A stretch of 64,000 nucleotides of DNA, taken from positions 186,001 through 250,000 of the forward strand of contig JARBJD010000053.1 in assembly GCA_033064195.1 (NCBI GenBank), read 5' to 3'. Below are positions 46,208-58,400 of this stretch, piece by piece (positions within the stretch are counted from its first letter, which is position 1; each line of letters begins with the position of its first letter). The translations under genes and the position numbers were made by a program. This stretch comes from Blattamonas nauphoetae. Its lineage: Eukaryota; Preaxostyla; Oxymonadida. Below the pieces are notes generated by a model, which was not told where the DNA came from, did not search any database, and worked only from the letters and a program-made list of their open reading frames with translations.

Positions 46208-47254
46208 TCAGTGCTTCATTTTGGGTGGAAGTTGAGACGTTGTCAGAGCAAGATTGTCGCCCTTTTTACTTTTCAGGTTTTCGATGAAGTTCGCATTTGG
46301 AACAAGATTAAACTGGACTGAGAACTGTTTGTAACGTTCATGTAACAATGTTTCGTTCTAAATGCAATGTGAAGAGGAAATAACACAGAAACATGGTTGT
46401 GAGAGGAGATGAATACGAGAAAAAGAGACCTCAAAATCGCGGAATTGTTCTTGGTGATTAAAATATATATGCGCAAAAACACGGTAGAGGCGTCGGGCAA
46501 TTTGTTGAATAAGTTTGTATGACTCATCTGATAAACTGCTAAAACGAAGAGAAAGCGAGGTTTGCTTGAATCATTCATGCAGAATGGCAAACTCGTCACT
46601 GAAGAATTGTTTGCTGTTAAGAACAGATATTGATGTATCAAGGGTATGTGTCATATAATCAATGGCACAACACTGGAGGGGAAGGAAATTAACGATGAAG
46701 AAATGAGTCTGTCGAAGAACGAGGCAAACCGGTTGCGGTTTGTGATGTGATGCACACAAAAACTGCCATTCATCAGTAGCTTTCATTTCTTTACAAGTTT
46801 GATACGTGCAAACGTCTTCAAGTTGACAGACAAACTGTTGAATTTCGACGACGAGTGTTCTGGTGAAATTTCCGATAAATGAAGAGATAGAGCAACCGTA
46901 AATGTTTGTATGCCCAAAGGTTTCTGTCGGCGAGCTTGTCTCCGATGGTTGGAGTTTCATAAAGTAGGTTAATCTGGGTGGTTAGTTCGTCTCCCGACAG
47001 TGAGCGACATTTTTGCTTAAAAAGGCCTAAAAGGTGAAGAGAATAGGAATACATCATCTATACGTGAGATCAATTCACAAACGAACGCGAGATTCGATAT
47101 ACAACTGTAAATCTGGAAACTCCGATGCTGCCATCGTTGGAGGAATCCAAGCCCACATCTCATCAGCACTCATGCCTAAATCAAATCAAGAAATAGAGAA
47201 AAGTTCGAAACCTGGTAGATATCCTCGGAAATCCTCGAAGTCAGCATTTGTCAT
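46208..47254 (-). CDS. MOB family protein, MOB4/phocein type
   Basis: MOB proteins are adaptor subunits; MOB4/phocein belongs to the STRIPAK phosphatase-kinase complex. The frame is rebuilt across short introns: MTNADFEDFRGYLP, MSADEMWAWIPPTMAASEF, DLQLYIESR, DKLADRNLWAYKHL, then EDVCTYQTCKEMKATDEWQF, LCASHHKPQP, CAIDYMTHTLDTSISVLNSK, RRLYRVFAHIYFNH, and the C-terminus ending LPPKMKH. Order and spacing follow MOB4: NLWAYKHL matches VWKYEHL, and the CxxxxC pair plus HTLD mark the zinc-binding fold. At roughly 240 aa it is of normal size. The start at 47254 gives the best match to the MOB4 N-terminus; a Met at 47173 is the alternative. Confidence 0.85.
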
Positions 47255-47413
47255 TAAAAAAAATTGTGATTGGATCAGTTTCGATCATGATCGAGACACA
47301 CAAGGCTTCATTAACCCATCCAGAGACTGTTATTCCAAAAGGAATAATGATTGATTCAATATTCCAGAACAGTACACCATCCGATATTAAAAAATTCCAT
47401 GAAGTGAAATGTT

Positions 47414-49635
47414 TTACTGTTTTGCAATCTTAAAGGGGACAAACGCTTTCGCAGTCGGGTTCATGGAGAATGGCTTAGCAGATGCGTTGAGGATCGGACC
47501 TGACTGCTGCTGCGGTGCGGGTGTGAAAGAGATTGTTGAAGCCGGCTGTGTCTGAGCTGGTTCGAAGGCGATCGAGATCTTTTGCTGAGACGACTGTTTG
47601 GGAGCTGATTGCTTGATTGCAGCTGGCAGTGCAGTCTGCTTCGGAGCGGAAATCATTTGGAAGTTTGAGAGGTCATCCAATCCATCGTCGACTTTGGCAG
47701 GGGCCTTTGGCTGGGGAGGTTCTGTGGAGACAGATGCGGGTGATGGTTTGTTCGAATCGGGTTGTGGAGATGGCGACGATTGTGGTTTTTGGGCGTTGGA
47801 TGGTTGAGGAGCTGATGCCTTTGTATCGCCCTTCACAGAGATTCCAATGATCTTCCCAATTCCGATGGTTCTTCCTTCATCGCGAATGACGAAGCGACCG
47901 CATGGTTGGAGTACTTTGAAAGGTTCAACACAGATGGGAATCTAAGCAATGACGGACAAAATAATGAATATGATGGGAGAAAAAGGTGAAAAGTGACAAG
48001 TGGAAGAAATGATCCAACAAGAATATGGGGAATATATTGGTCGAATAATAAGGTTTTCGATGATAAAGTGGGCATACATCTGTTTTGAATCTGCAGATAA
48101 TGGTCTGCCCCTGTTTCACAAAGTCAGGGTTCTTCTGTGCGACTTTTCCTTGCTTGTCGAGGACTGCAGAGATTTGGGTCATAATACATTCTGCTGTAGC
48201 CGCATGGACATGCAACACAGCTTCGTATCCCTTTGTCATCACAGATTTACACTCCATAATCATGAATTGTGCTTCGATGAGGTTTGTCGCGTGGATGGGG
48301 TTTGTTCGAGAGCAAAGGACATAGCCACGACTGATTTCTTGTTCATCGATTCCAGTCAGAGTAATTGTCACTTGGTCGCCAGGTTGAGCCATCTCAATCG
48401 TTCGATTTCCTTTCTTCACTGCTTTCACTTTGACCTGCTTGTTGATTGGCATTAAGAGCATTTCATCACCTGCTTTGATGGTCCCTACTTCCAATTTTCC
48501 CAAAATGTTTGAATCTCCACTCTCTTTGTATTTTTCTTGGATTGTGAAGATTGGAGGTGCGTTGACCATTCGTTCTGGTGGTGTGAGAGATTCGAGAACT
48601 TCGATAAGGCAGGGACCACTAAAAACGGAGGGGAAAATGAAAGAAACAGTATGATGATATCATAGCAGACAAATAGCACAAAAGAGAATGATGGTTGGAA
48701 AGCGAGAAATTTGAGACAAATTGATCAAAGTTAGGTTGAATAATAAGCAATTTTCGCACAAACTTGTACCATGGCGATTTATCTGTCCGATGCAAGACAT
48801 TTTCTCCTTTCAGACCAGAGATGGGTAGCCAGCGGACATCTGCCGGTCTCCAGCCTGATTGTTTCAAGAATGGGGATAATTTGTCCTTGATTTCTGTATA
48901 GCGTCCCTGATCCCAGTGTACTGTTTCATCGTCCATCTTGTTGATCGCCACAATCAGATGTGTGACACCAAGAGTCTTTGTCAAGACAATGTGCTCTCGT
49001 GTTTGTCCATCCTTCTCAAATCCAGTTTCAAATTCTCCCTTTCGTGCAGAAATGATGAGAACAGCCACTTCAGCTTGTGATGTTCCACCGATCATGTGAG
49101 GGACAAATTGACGATGTCCAGGGGCATCAATGACGTTCCACAGCTTTGTCTCGGTTTCAAACATTGAGTGTCCACATTCAAATGTCTTGCTTCGTCTTCG
49201 TTCTTCTTCCAACTCATCCAGAGCTTGTGCATAAATGAATTCTTCTCCTCCTTGGGCGTCTTCGTCCTGTTTGACTCTGCCAATGGCACGCTTCTCAACA
49301 ACTCCCTTATCAACCAAAATACGTCCACATGTTGTTGATTTTCCAGAATCTGGATGAATATCAGAATTGGGGATGTCCAAGAAAGTGGAGGAAATGATGT
49401 GAAGGACATTGATCAAAAAATGCGCAACAAACCGACATGACCTACAAAGACAATGTTGCTGTGTGTTTTTTGAGGGGAGCCATCATCTACTTCCTCCTCG
49501 AAGGTTTCCTCGTCAATGTCTGGGGAGCCATCAGGGTCAGGGAATTCTTGTTGTTTAGGATCTAGAAGATGTTGGAGTGTGAATTGGAAGAATGATAAAG
49601 ACACAATGAGCGATTTACAGGAGGATACCGGACAT
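47414..49635 (-). CDS. Translation termination factor eRF3 with C-terminal PAM2-like tail
   Basis: eRF3 is the GTPase partner of eRF1 in translation termination. The start MSGIL is spliced to DPKQQEFPDPDGSPDIDEE, so fewer than 50 residues precede the G domain. G motifs are HSNIVFVGHV-DSGKST (across an intron), VIDAPGHRQFV and INKMDD. ISARKGEFETGFEKDGQTRE and PPERMVNAPPIFTIQEKY set it apart from EF1A and Hbs1. Domains II and III run to CGRFVIRDEGRTIGIGKIIG. After that comes an added tail of about 135 residues, rich in Pro, Gln and Ser, ending LNASAKPFSMNPTAKAFVPF at about 47417-47491. In animals and fungi the disordered PABP-binding region is N-terminal; here it lies at the other end. Confidence 0.93.
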
Positions 49636-50132
49636 GTCTGTTGACAAGTGAGATAGAAAACTAATTTTGGGGTTTGATCAATTTCAAAAGTGTCTTTACT
49701 GAATCCTATCTACAAGCAGAAGAGTCAAACTGACATGTTATCGATCTGTTACATTTTTCTTTGATCCAAACGGATATCGATGTGTTGGAGAATACTTCTC
49801 GAATCATCGATGAAACCCCTCACCCTGAAACCTGAACGTCCACGAATTACCCTCCATATCCGCAGGACTGAGAGTACTCCAGTGTTTGAATACATGATCT
49901 TCTGATTCTGCAATTTCGAGGGATTATTTCTTATTGATTCAAACACCTCCTGGCGCTCGCTACCATCCTCACTCAGGCCAAAACCGATTTCTGGAATCGA
50001 AACAAGCATGTTCAATGGAACCAATCTTCGTGGAAAATTCGTGTTGACTCCTCTAATTGATTCATTTTTGATGATCACTCGGGTTTAGATCGATTGACAT
50101 CATCCCAGAGCGAAAACAGTTCCACCGTGTAG
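49636..50132. other. Intergenic stretch with one unsupported minus-strand frame
   Basis: A 109-codon frame lies on the minus strand (49749-50078; readings include SIPEIGFGLSEDGSERQEVF). It matches no family I know and has no clear splice partner. Otherwise nothing is seen. Missing N-terminal parts of the next plus-strand fragment would be expected here, but I did not find them. Confidence 0.3.
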
Positions 50133-50651
50133 ATAATCATTCCTTCATTTCAAAACATTCAGCTTTGGGAAGGTACTTTCACTCTTGTTGTGACTGTACG
50201 TGACAAACTCCCGCTTACCGACTTTTGGAGCAATTTGTGGAGATACATTCAAAGAATAGAAGATAAAGATGATTCTCACGACCTGGACCGTCTGCTCGGC
50301 CTTCTGATTCGAATAGCCCCATTCAACGAACCGACAACACAATATTTGTTGTCGTCACAATTGTGCTCGACATTCACCAAGAGTTTATTGTGGTTTGAAT
50401 CAGAAGACATTTGTCTTCTTTTTCTCAAAGAACTGACATCCGCAATGAGTGAATGGAAGACAGCAGACAGGGCAGTGACCAGTCGAATCGGATCAATTCA
50501 ACGGAAACTGGCTGAGGAAGGAATGGTTGATGAACTGGAGATTCTTTCTGAGCTCGTCGACTTTGATGTGGAAGAGAATAGAGAAGTATTCATGACTGCT
50601 ATGGTTATCCAACGTCTGGGTGGGAACACTGACTTCAGTGTGGAAGAATGA
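50133..50651 (+). CDS. Fragment of an oxymonad-type helical-repeat family
   Basis: Open from 50133, with no ATG near the start. The reading (LTDFWSNLWRYIQRIED, LLGLLIRIAPFNEPTTQYLL, SLLWFESEDICLLFLKELTS, MSEWKTADRAVTSRIGS, QRKLAEEGMVDELE) follows, from memory, the C-terminal block of a large family of kinase/helical-repeat proteins in Blattamonas and Monocercomonoides. In those proteins a run like HQPTLEFVL, FFEDEDTLWFVL, LREWKKE and LFSEGFEDTLEQ occurs in the same order. Here only this last block is present. It is either a stand-alone short member with an unfound 5' exon or a remnant of a larger gene. No function is assigned. Confidence 0.5.
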   Translation: MIIPSFQNIQLWEGTFTLVVTVRDKLPLTDFWSNLWRYIQRIEDKDDSHDLDRLLGLLIRIAPFNEPTTQYLLSSQLCSTFTKSLLWFESEDICLLFLKELTSAMSEWKTADRAVTSRIGSIQRKLAEEGMVDELEILSELVDFDVEENREVFMTAMVIQRLGGNTDFSVEE

Positions 50652-50861
50652 CTGTTCGACGTGACACTGTGTGAGAAGAATGATATTCTCTCAGAAGAGT
50701 TTGTACTAGTGAATGGATGTTGAATAATCAGCATAACTTCGTTTTTACAAAAAAGTTTGCCTCGTCTCCCACTTCAGATCGACCCATTATGCAATTTTGT
50801 TCTTCTAAGAGTCGGTCTCTACTGTGCGCACCCTCTCTTCTGATATTTACACTCATCACTG

Positions 50862-51454
50862 ATGCCTCGCTATTCAGGCATGGATGATCATACATTTATC
50901 TATCATGGTACAATGAGGAATCGGAAGCCTGGAACCCCATCCACCCATCGCAAGCGGTGGAAGCCCACACCAGCACAAACTGATCAATTAGTCTCAAAAT
51001 ATGTGCGGGAAAATGGGAGCCTGTCATCAGACGATATTAGTGCATTGTGCACTCTCCTGGATGCAAACGATTATCAAATCAGGAATTGGATGTGTAACCA
51101 CAGACATTTTCTTCATAAACTTATAGAAAAGCCACAATCTGTATCATATTCCTTTTTCCATAGTCATTTCAGGATATTCACCACTCACCACGGAGGAGAC
51201 AAGCTCCCATGGACAAAGATCGCCCACCAGTTCAGAATCCAATATTGCTTCCCATGGAATCTTCGTTGTTTCCGTCACCCTCCCCGGAACCAATGCAGAG
51301 CTGCGGGACTCAAAACCTCACAACAATCCCATGCTATGTCGGTCCGATTGCATCGCCGACATTCGTCGGAGAGGTTATCTATTTTCCTATCGAGTTGTCT
51401 TCTGTGTTGGCCCCTTTGCAATATGGTTCTGGCTTAACTTACTCTTATTCTTAA
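50862..51454 (+). CDS. Small homeodomain-like transcription factor
   Basis: The first exon encodes a homeodomain-like block near residues 25-85: RKRWKPTPAQTDQLVSKYV, then SLSSDDISALCTLLDAND, then YQIRNWMCNHRHFLHKL. The helix-3 core normally reads WFQNRR; here it is NWMCNHR, with the structural Trp kept. A 32-nt intron (51141-51172) leads to IHHSPRRRQAPMDK and a Pro/Ser-rich C-terminus ending GSGLTYSYS. At about 186 aa it is short. The Asn of the WFxN motif is at the expected place, so DNA binding is plausible. It is likely a nuclear regulator, with unknown targets. Confidence 0.7.
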
Positions 51455-51658
51455 ACTTAATCTTCTCGAGCGCACCTGTTTCGTTATCTGTGCGCATCTG
51501 CCGCCAACCTTCTGTTTTTATCTCCGGCAAAGATATTTTACTTGCATATATCTCTCTTTCTGAATTGACATCTTTTCTGATTCATGTTTTCCGAATCTGT
51601 TGAATGAGATGATAAAGATGAAAATCTGTAAATTTCATCAATATTGGTGTTATTTTCG

Positions 51659-53476
51659 ATGTTTTCTTTGAAAAAGGATCCCAGAAATGACTCGATAAAC
51701 AATGGAAATGGATCAGGCCCACCAGGTCCAATTTCCATTCCTCGCCAGCCAATCCATCGAAACAAGGTTGAATATCCCACAGGAAGTCAATCCCATATCA
51801 TGTATCATTCGTCAATACATCTTCTTGTATAATCATTTCGTCTTTGATATCTTTATTCCGTTTCATCTAACATTTCTCTGATTGTCTCTTTTCTCCTTCA
51901 TCCCATCCCTCTATCATAGAGATGACCCAAGAAGAAAATGCTGTTGAGAACTGGGAGTTGTCTCTGTTGACAACGATCAACCCGACAGAGATTGAGTACT
52001 TCTCGCCATCGTTCAAAATCCAAGGTCCTCAGAAAACTCGATGTCTATCGAACAGTCTTTTTGCTGAATGTATTGGAGACATTATCGTTTATGAGTTGCC
52101 CCCATCTGTTTACGATAAAATCAAAGCGAACACGTTCATCGAATATGCCAACCAAACATTCACAGAACACTCGAAAGGATTCAAGAAACTATACACAAAT
52201 GAGGAACTCACAAAATATTCTAAGGATGTGCTCAAGAAACCGCTGCAAAAAATGCCTGAACAGAATCACGCGAAATTAAAGGATGAAGGAGGCAAAATGT
52301 ATTTTGATCTGCTTGTATATATGGGTGATGCAACTGCAAAAGGTACCAAACCCGAACACCATATGAATGAGTTTCTTCGGAGAGCGACAACCGTCCCTGA
52401 ATTGCGAAATGAAGCCTTCTGTGAAATCATGAAGCAAATAAACAACCACCCGAAGGAAGAAACTGCCCTTCTCGCTTGGAAGCTTCTGGTTATACTCCTC
52501 GATGCTGTATGTGTTGGCGAAGACATTCTTCCCACACTCCTCCTCTTCATCCATACCCACCAACAAAAAGAGAAAGAAAAGAATGCTATTGTGTTCACGC
52601 CACTATTCCGAATTACTTCTCTCTGCATAGCAAAAATCTATATGTCGTATGCCGTTGCTCGTGAAGATCGCCCAATATCCGATCTATACGCAGCAAGAGC
52701 ACCAACTGATCTCGTCAACCAAACCTGCTTCGGAGTTGGGCTTGATGACATCTTCATTTCTCAAATTCTTCTTCCTGACTATCTACCGGCTTCCGGGCCT
52801 CATATTTCAAATTCTGTTCTTCCTGTTCCAAAGATCTTAGCCGTCATCTGCAATTCCTTCGAAGTTGACCGTGTGAGCAAAGAGAAGAATCCCATTGAGT
52901 TGTTTGGTTCAACAATTCCCAAACAGGAGCTCGAGCGATGCAAAGCGGCCATCGATATGGGGAACTACTCTCTGGACACACATGACTTCTTGGTGTACTC
53001 CTCCTTACTCAAGGCTTGGCTGAAATCTCTTAGAAACCCTCTCATCTCACCCACTTTCAACGATCTCTTGCTTGATAATAAAGCCAATCAAGGAGCTCTT
53101 CATATCATCGACACTCAACTCTGCAATGCCCATTTCTACACTTTGAAGTATTTAATTAGGTTTATTCGTCGAGTGTGCCTATTCTATTTATTAATTCATG
53201 TTCTTTCTTCTTTTCTTAGATTGCACTCCACAGTGATCCAGAAACACAACAGCGAAACATCTCACAATTATCACACTACATTTCCCTTCAAATTGTCTCG
53301 TTTCCGGTGTCCAAAGATCCACGTGCGGAGATGCAGAAGATTACGTCTTTTCAGGACATTTTCCAAGACATGATAATGTCCATAGCGGTCTCACCCGAAG
53401 AAGAGCAAAGGTTCCAGGAAATTGATGCGAGTGTCAGACAAGAGTACAAGCTCAATGGAATTCGACTTGATCTTTA
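51659..53476 (+). CDS. MyTH4-RhoGAP domain protein
   Basis: The first exon (MFSLKKDPRND to SSIHLL) is joined over a 95-nt intron (51827-51921) to MTQEENAVENWELS. A MyTH4 domain follows: MYFDLLVYMGD, RRATTVPELRNEAFCEIMKQ, WKLLVILLDAVCVGEDIL. Then comes a RhoGAP domain: CFGVGLDDIF, VPKILAVICNSFEV, HDFLVYSSLLKAWLKSLRNP. The last exon, after a further intron (about 53159-53219), reads IALHSDPETQQRNISQLSHY and ends at 53476. MyTH4 plus RhoGAP is known in ARHGAP39-type proteins that act on Rac/Cdc42. Where RhoGAPs carry GIFRxSG with the arginine finger, this protein reads IELFGSTIPKQE, with no Arg. It may therefore bind Rho GTPases without normal catalysis. Confidence 0.8.
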
Positions 53477-53698
53477 ATTTTTCCTTTCTTTGGTGTTTAT
53501 TCTTCTCTCCACTTCATTGCTGACCATCCTTTTTCGCCATCAATGTTCATCCACTGTTTCCAGGTGGAAACCTTTGAAATCAAGCAACTTTATCCCGTTG
53601 TACCAGAGAAAAAGTTGACTGGTTCACAAAGAGCGATGTTAAGCACATTTTAACGAACACAGATCGAAAATTCAAAAAATGCGGTTTGATCTTCTCTC

Positions 53699-55298
53699 AT
53701 GGAAAAAGAAGCGGCAACCCCGGCTCTTCGTTTCGAAACACATGAAACATGGAATTATGCACGCAGATCAACATTGACATTACCCCATGGCCCATGTAGG
53801 ACGCCAATGTTCATGCCGTTCGTTCATCCCCTTTTTCTTGATTGATTAATAGAGTTGGTACACAGGGAGCAATGAAAGGAATTACTTCCGCACAGATGGT
53901 TGAACTTGATGTAGATTTAATGCTTAGTAATACATATTGGATGAATTTCAGGCCAGGACCAGATGTGGTGAAAGAACTCGGTGGACTGCATGGATTGATG
54001 AGCTGGCCTAAAAATATTCTGACAGATAGTGGTGGATTCCAGATGGTTTCACTTCTCGATCTCTCGACAGTCACAGAAGAAGGAGTCACCTTCAAATCAC
54101 CTGTGAATGGTGAAATGACCCTCCTCACACCAGAAGAGAGTATTTCGATACAAAATCGCCTCGGAGCCGATATCATTATGGCTCTCGATGACGTTATCCC
54201 TTCAGTTACCACAGGCCCTCGTGTTCTGGAAGCTCAAGAACGAACCATCCGATGGCTCGACCGATGCTACGCCGCCCATAGCAGACCTCACGACCAGAAC
54301 CTCTTTGCCATTGTTCAGGGCGGACTTGATTTAGATCTCCGTAGAAAGTGTGTAGACGCGTTTCTGCAACGGGACGATCACATCCCTGGCTACGCCATTG
54401 GAGGCCTCTCTGGAGGCGAAGAAAAGGATATTTTCTGGCGAGTTGTGGCAAATACATGTGCCATGCTTCCACCAGGCAAGCCACGTTATGTTATGGGCGT
54501 GGGATACCCTGTTGATATTGTCGTTTGCGTTGCCGTCGGTGCTGACATGTTCGACTGTGTTTACCCCTGTCGGACAGCACGATTCGGAACAGCTCTCGCT
54601 GACGTACCAGGTGGTGTTGTTCAGCTGCGATCCGACAAATTTACAAATGATCAGACTGTGATTGACAAGAATTGCAAGTGTTTCATCTGCAAAGGAGGAA
54701 TGACACGGTCCCGCCTGCATCAGGTCGCTTGCCAGGAGGGAGGGGGCGAGTTGATTACTTATCACAACATTGCTTACATGGTGTGCTTCCAATGACTTTG
54801 TTTAACGGGATTCACATCCTTTCTCTTTCATTGTTGATCGTCCTGACTTCATACTCTTTCCTCCTTTCGTCCTTCATCAACTTCATTCTCTTTCTTCGTT
54901 CACCTCCTTCACAGATGAACCTCACAGCTCGCCTCCGTGCCGCCATCACAAACGGGACGTTCCCCCAATTTGTGATCTCTTTCATGAAGACGATCTTTCC
55001 GAGGCGTGTCGACGTCCCTGACTGGATATGCAACGCTCTCGCCTACGCGAAAATCTCGTCCAACCTTTTGGAAGAACACTACCCGGCGAATGAACAGCTT
55101 GTGATTGATGATAGTGTGTTCATGACGATGGTGAAGGAGGCAGGCAGTGGTCACATCAAGTCACCGTACCATGTGAAGGACCGAAACATCCATGGGTTTC
55201 AGAAAATGAGGAATGTGGTCAAGGAGGGTGAGGAGGAGGGTGAGGAAGTGCCAAAGGAGAAGACGGGAGGGAAGAAGGCGAAGATGGAGATGGAATGA
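53699..55298 (+). CDS. QTRT1: Queuine tRNA-ribosyltransferase catalytic subunit
   Basis: Exchanges guanine-34 for queuine in tRNAs with GUN anticodons (Tyr, His, Asn, Asp). The start at 53699 gives MEKEAATPALRFETHE and LPHGPCRTPMFMP. A 35-nt intron (53818-53852) leads to VGTQGAMKGITSAQM, the conserved entry of the TIM barrel. Active-site motifs are present: LTDSGGFQMVSL, FAIVQGGLD, YAIGGLSGGE and FDCVYPCRTARFG with the nucleophile Asp. Zinc ligands are in CKCFICKGG followed by a His. A 134-nt intron (54781-54914), the longest solved here, precedes NLTARLRAAITNGTFPQFV. About 40 acidic and basic residues are added at the C-terminus. Eukaryotes take queuine from bacteria or food, which suits a gut or sediment protist; that last point is inference. 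Confidence 0.95.
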
Positions 55299-55439
55299 TG
55301 ACGAAACACTCAGACTTAATCACTATTGCTTTCTTCTTTTTGACAGATCATTTCACAAACTCGATGAAGAGCACGATTTTCACGTGAGCAGAAGAGTATT
55401 TGTTTGATGACATGAAATAAAGACGAAAGAAGACCCATA

Positions 55440-58400
55440 TTACTCTGTCTGGGCTGTCTTCTTCGTAACTCTGTTTGAAATCATGGCTTGCCAGAGTTCC
55501 TGTGGGATTGTCTCAAACACAATCTTGTCCGGATCACACTCTTCCAAGAACTGATAAAGGGAGAGATTATATTTCGGCATTTCAAACCCGTTTTCTGTCT
55601 GTTCGAGTTTGGTTGGAGTCAAAACAACCTTGACTCGCTCAAACATGTGGACCTCCCTGACATCACAGTCCACGTGAAGCTTGAGATTGCAGTGGGCAGG
55701 CCAAGGAGCAGTTGTAGGATCGAGTGGCTTTGTGTGGAGAACGAGAGGCACGGCGGATGAAGTTGGAGGAGCTGAAATGTGGCGTTTTGGAGGGGGAGAC
55801 TTGGAAGCAGCTCGGTCGACAGAAGGGTTGAGGAGAACTGTGCCGTCCGGGAGCGGGAGTTGGTATGAAGCGGGGGGAGGAGCAGATGGTTGGAGATGAA
55901 CAACAATCGGAGCTGGAGTAGGGGTGACTTGGTCTGCAGGTGGTGCGACGAAATATTGGGAGGAGAGGGAGTTCATGAGTGCCGAGCAGTGAGTGTCTGG
56001 GTCTTCTCCAATCGACGTGTTTGACACTCCCGATTCCAAATCAGACGATATTGTGAGATCCTTCTCGATTTTGAGGACTTTGAGTTGTGGCTTCTCTTTC
56101 AACCTCGTTCCCACGCCGAGATAGACAGACATCGTCTCATCGTCGTAGTAATAATTGCGGCCCAGCTCTCTGTACGCCACTTTCATGTGCACGTCGAGTC
56201 CAGGGATCTCAAAAGTGATTGAGCGGGCATCGATCCATGTCACAATTGCGACGCAGATGATGGCCTTTCGTTTGCAGTGTTTTTCGATGAAGCGGGAGAG
56301 GAAGACCTCGGCTGAGCGATATTTCAGTTGGAGGTCGGCCTTCCGACGTTCGTTGCATTGGCTGAGGATGGACGGGAGGTCGAGGACGTACGAGAGGGGA
56401 AGGATGCTCTTCGGGACGTGAGGGGAGATGCAATCAGAAGCGACCATTTCACTTGTGATGACATTTCCCTTCCATTCCTTCACACCATTCGAGCGGAGAT
56501 GCAGAGCGGAGAGAAGAAGACGATGGACGACCTGATCGGGATATCGACGGATGGGAGACGTGAAGTGAGTGTAGAGTGGGAATGCCAGAGCGAAATGTCG
56601 CCACGTCCAATTGTTCTCATCGTATTCAATAAGTTTGGATGTGCTGCCAGGAATGCTGAGAACCGTTCCGTCTCCTCCAGTGAGTGTGTAGACTGCCTGT
56701 TTGATGTTGCTTCGGAGGAGAGAGAGAAAACCCAGCGACACCTCTTCGGAGAGGGAGGATGCACATTCGATGGCACGGGCGATGGCTGTGTTGGGGTTTT
56801 GCCCGCCTTCTTCGTCGAGTTGGAGGGAGATGGGGAGGTTGTAGAATTTGATCGTTTTTTGCATGTCGTTCAGAACAATTGGATCGGGAACTGGATGAGT
56901 TCTGATGCAGGCGTGGTTTGGAAAAGTGTCGTTGATGAAAATGGCGACACAACAGTTTGCTGTTAGCATCAACTCCTCAATCAGCTGATGTGACTCAATC
57001 CCACTTCCATTCCCTTCGATCGCGTCGCTTTCGATGTCAACGAGGTTGGACGGATCGTTCGAAGGTTCCTCAACGTCATCTGCCTGCGAGTCACTGAATG
57101 TGACACCAGACGGCTCAAACGTTTCCTCATCCACAATAAATCGAATCTCTGTCCGAGAGAAAGCAACAGACCCTTGTGCGATTCTGTCCTTCTTCCTGAA
57201 GTCAGCAAACTTCCAGAGCAGACGAAGGTCAGCTCTGATTTCTTCTTCGGTCGGGAAGACAGGTTCACCAAGTTCGAAGGCTTCGTGTCCGTTAACGGGG
57301 CTGACAGCGTGCTCATGTGGATAATATGGGAGGATGACCCCGTTCTTGATCACTGACGAGTCTCCTTGATGGAATCGTGCGGCTTCTGCTTCGGTCAGAT
57401 TCTTCACAACGTGTTTCTCGCCGTTGATGAAGAGTCGTTGGGCTTGTTCGTAGTCCATGCGAAGACAGCTTCGAATAACTGAGCGTCCAAACCACAAACA
57501 GCCATCTTCAACAGGGATGCCATCAGCAGAGACAACAAAAGAGACAGAGACTGCGAGACGATCAACACCCGGATTGAGAGAGCACAGACAGTTTGACAGG
57601 ATCTTGGGGAGCATTGGGATGACACGGTCGAGAAGGTAATGCGAAGTGCAACGCTTCTGGGCAACGAGATCTGCTGCCGACCCGTTCTTGACGAAGTGTG
57701 TAACATCTGCGATATGAACTGCAATTTCATAAAAATCCTCTTCTGCCTCTCGGAGTCTTTCCGGCAGACGGGTTCGGTCGTGCAGAATGTCGACAGAGAC
57801 AGCATCATCCAAATCACACGCGGTTGCTGGATCGATGGTATACACTCTCGTCGAGAAGAATCGTCGTCGTCCGTCAAAATCTCCGTTTTCGATCGATGCA
57901 TACCAATCCTCTCTTGGCAGCTCGTCGATCAGCTCTTTCTTGAAGGGCGAGGTGTCGATGCTGCCATTTTCGAGAAGGATGCGGATGAGAGTGTTGAGGG
58001 AGTCGTCAATCCCGATGATGGACTGGACAGCGCCGGATGGGACGTTGGAGTTCGGTCTCCATTCATTTGCGGTGACTGAGATGAAGATTGGGCGAGGGAG
58101 GGGGAGTAAGTGAGCTTGTTCGCGAATGCTGTTCATCAGTTGGGCGATCTTCTCCTCAGAAACCTGTGACGGGTCTTTCAAATTCTTCAGTGAATGGAAG
58201 AGTGTGTTCTTCTTGATGAGTGTATCCAGTGAGACCTGTCTCATAACCGACAACTGGTCCTTCTCAGATGGGCGGAGGTAATTGATCAGATCGCGATTGG
58301 AGATTTTAAGATCAGCAGGGGTCTCGATTCCGAGTGCTTCGTTCGATTTCCGAATTGATTCTTTCGTCTGCTCAACAAGAAGTCCTTCAGCGTGGTTTTG

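Noticed and set aside
47414-49635. EF1A or Hbs1 instead of eRF3
   Set aside because: ISARKGEFETGFEKDGQTRE, the domain II opening after PPERMVNAPPIFTIQEKY and the domain III ending follow eRF3; Hbs1 and EF1A differ there.
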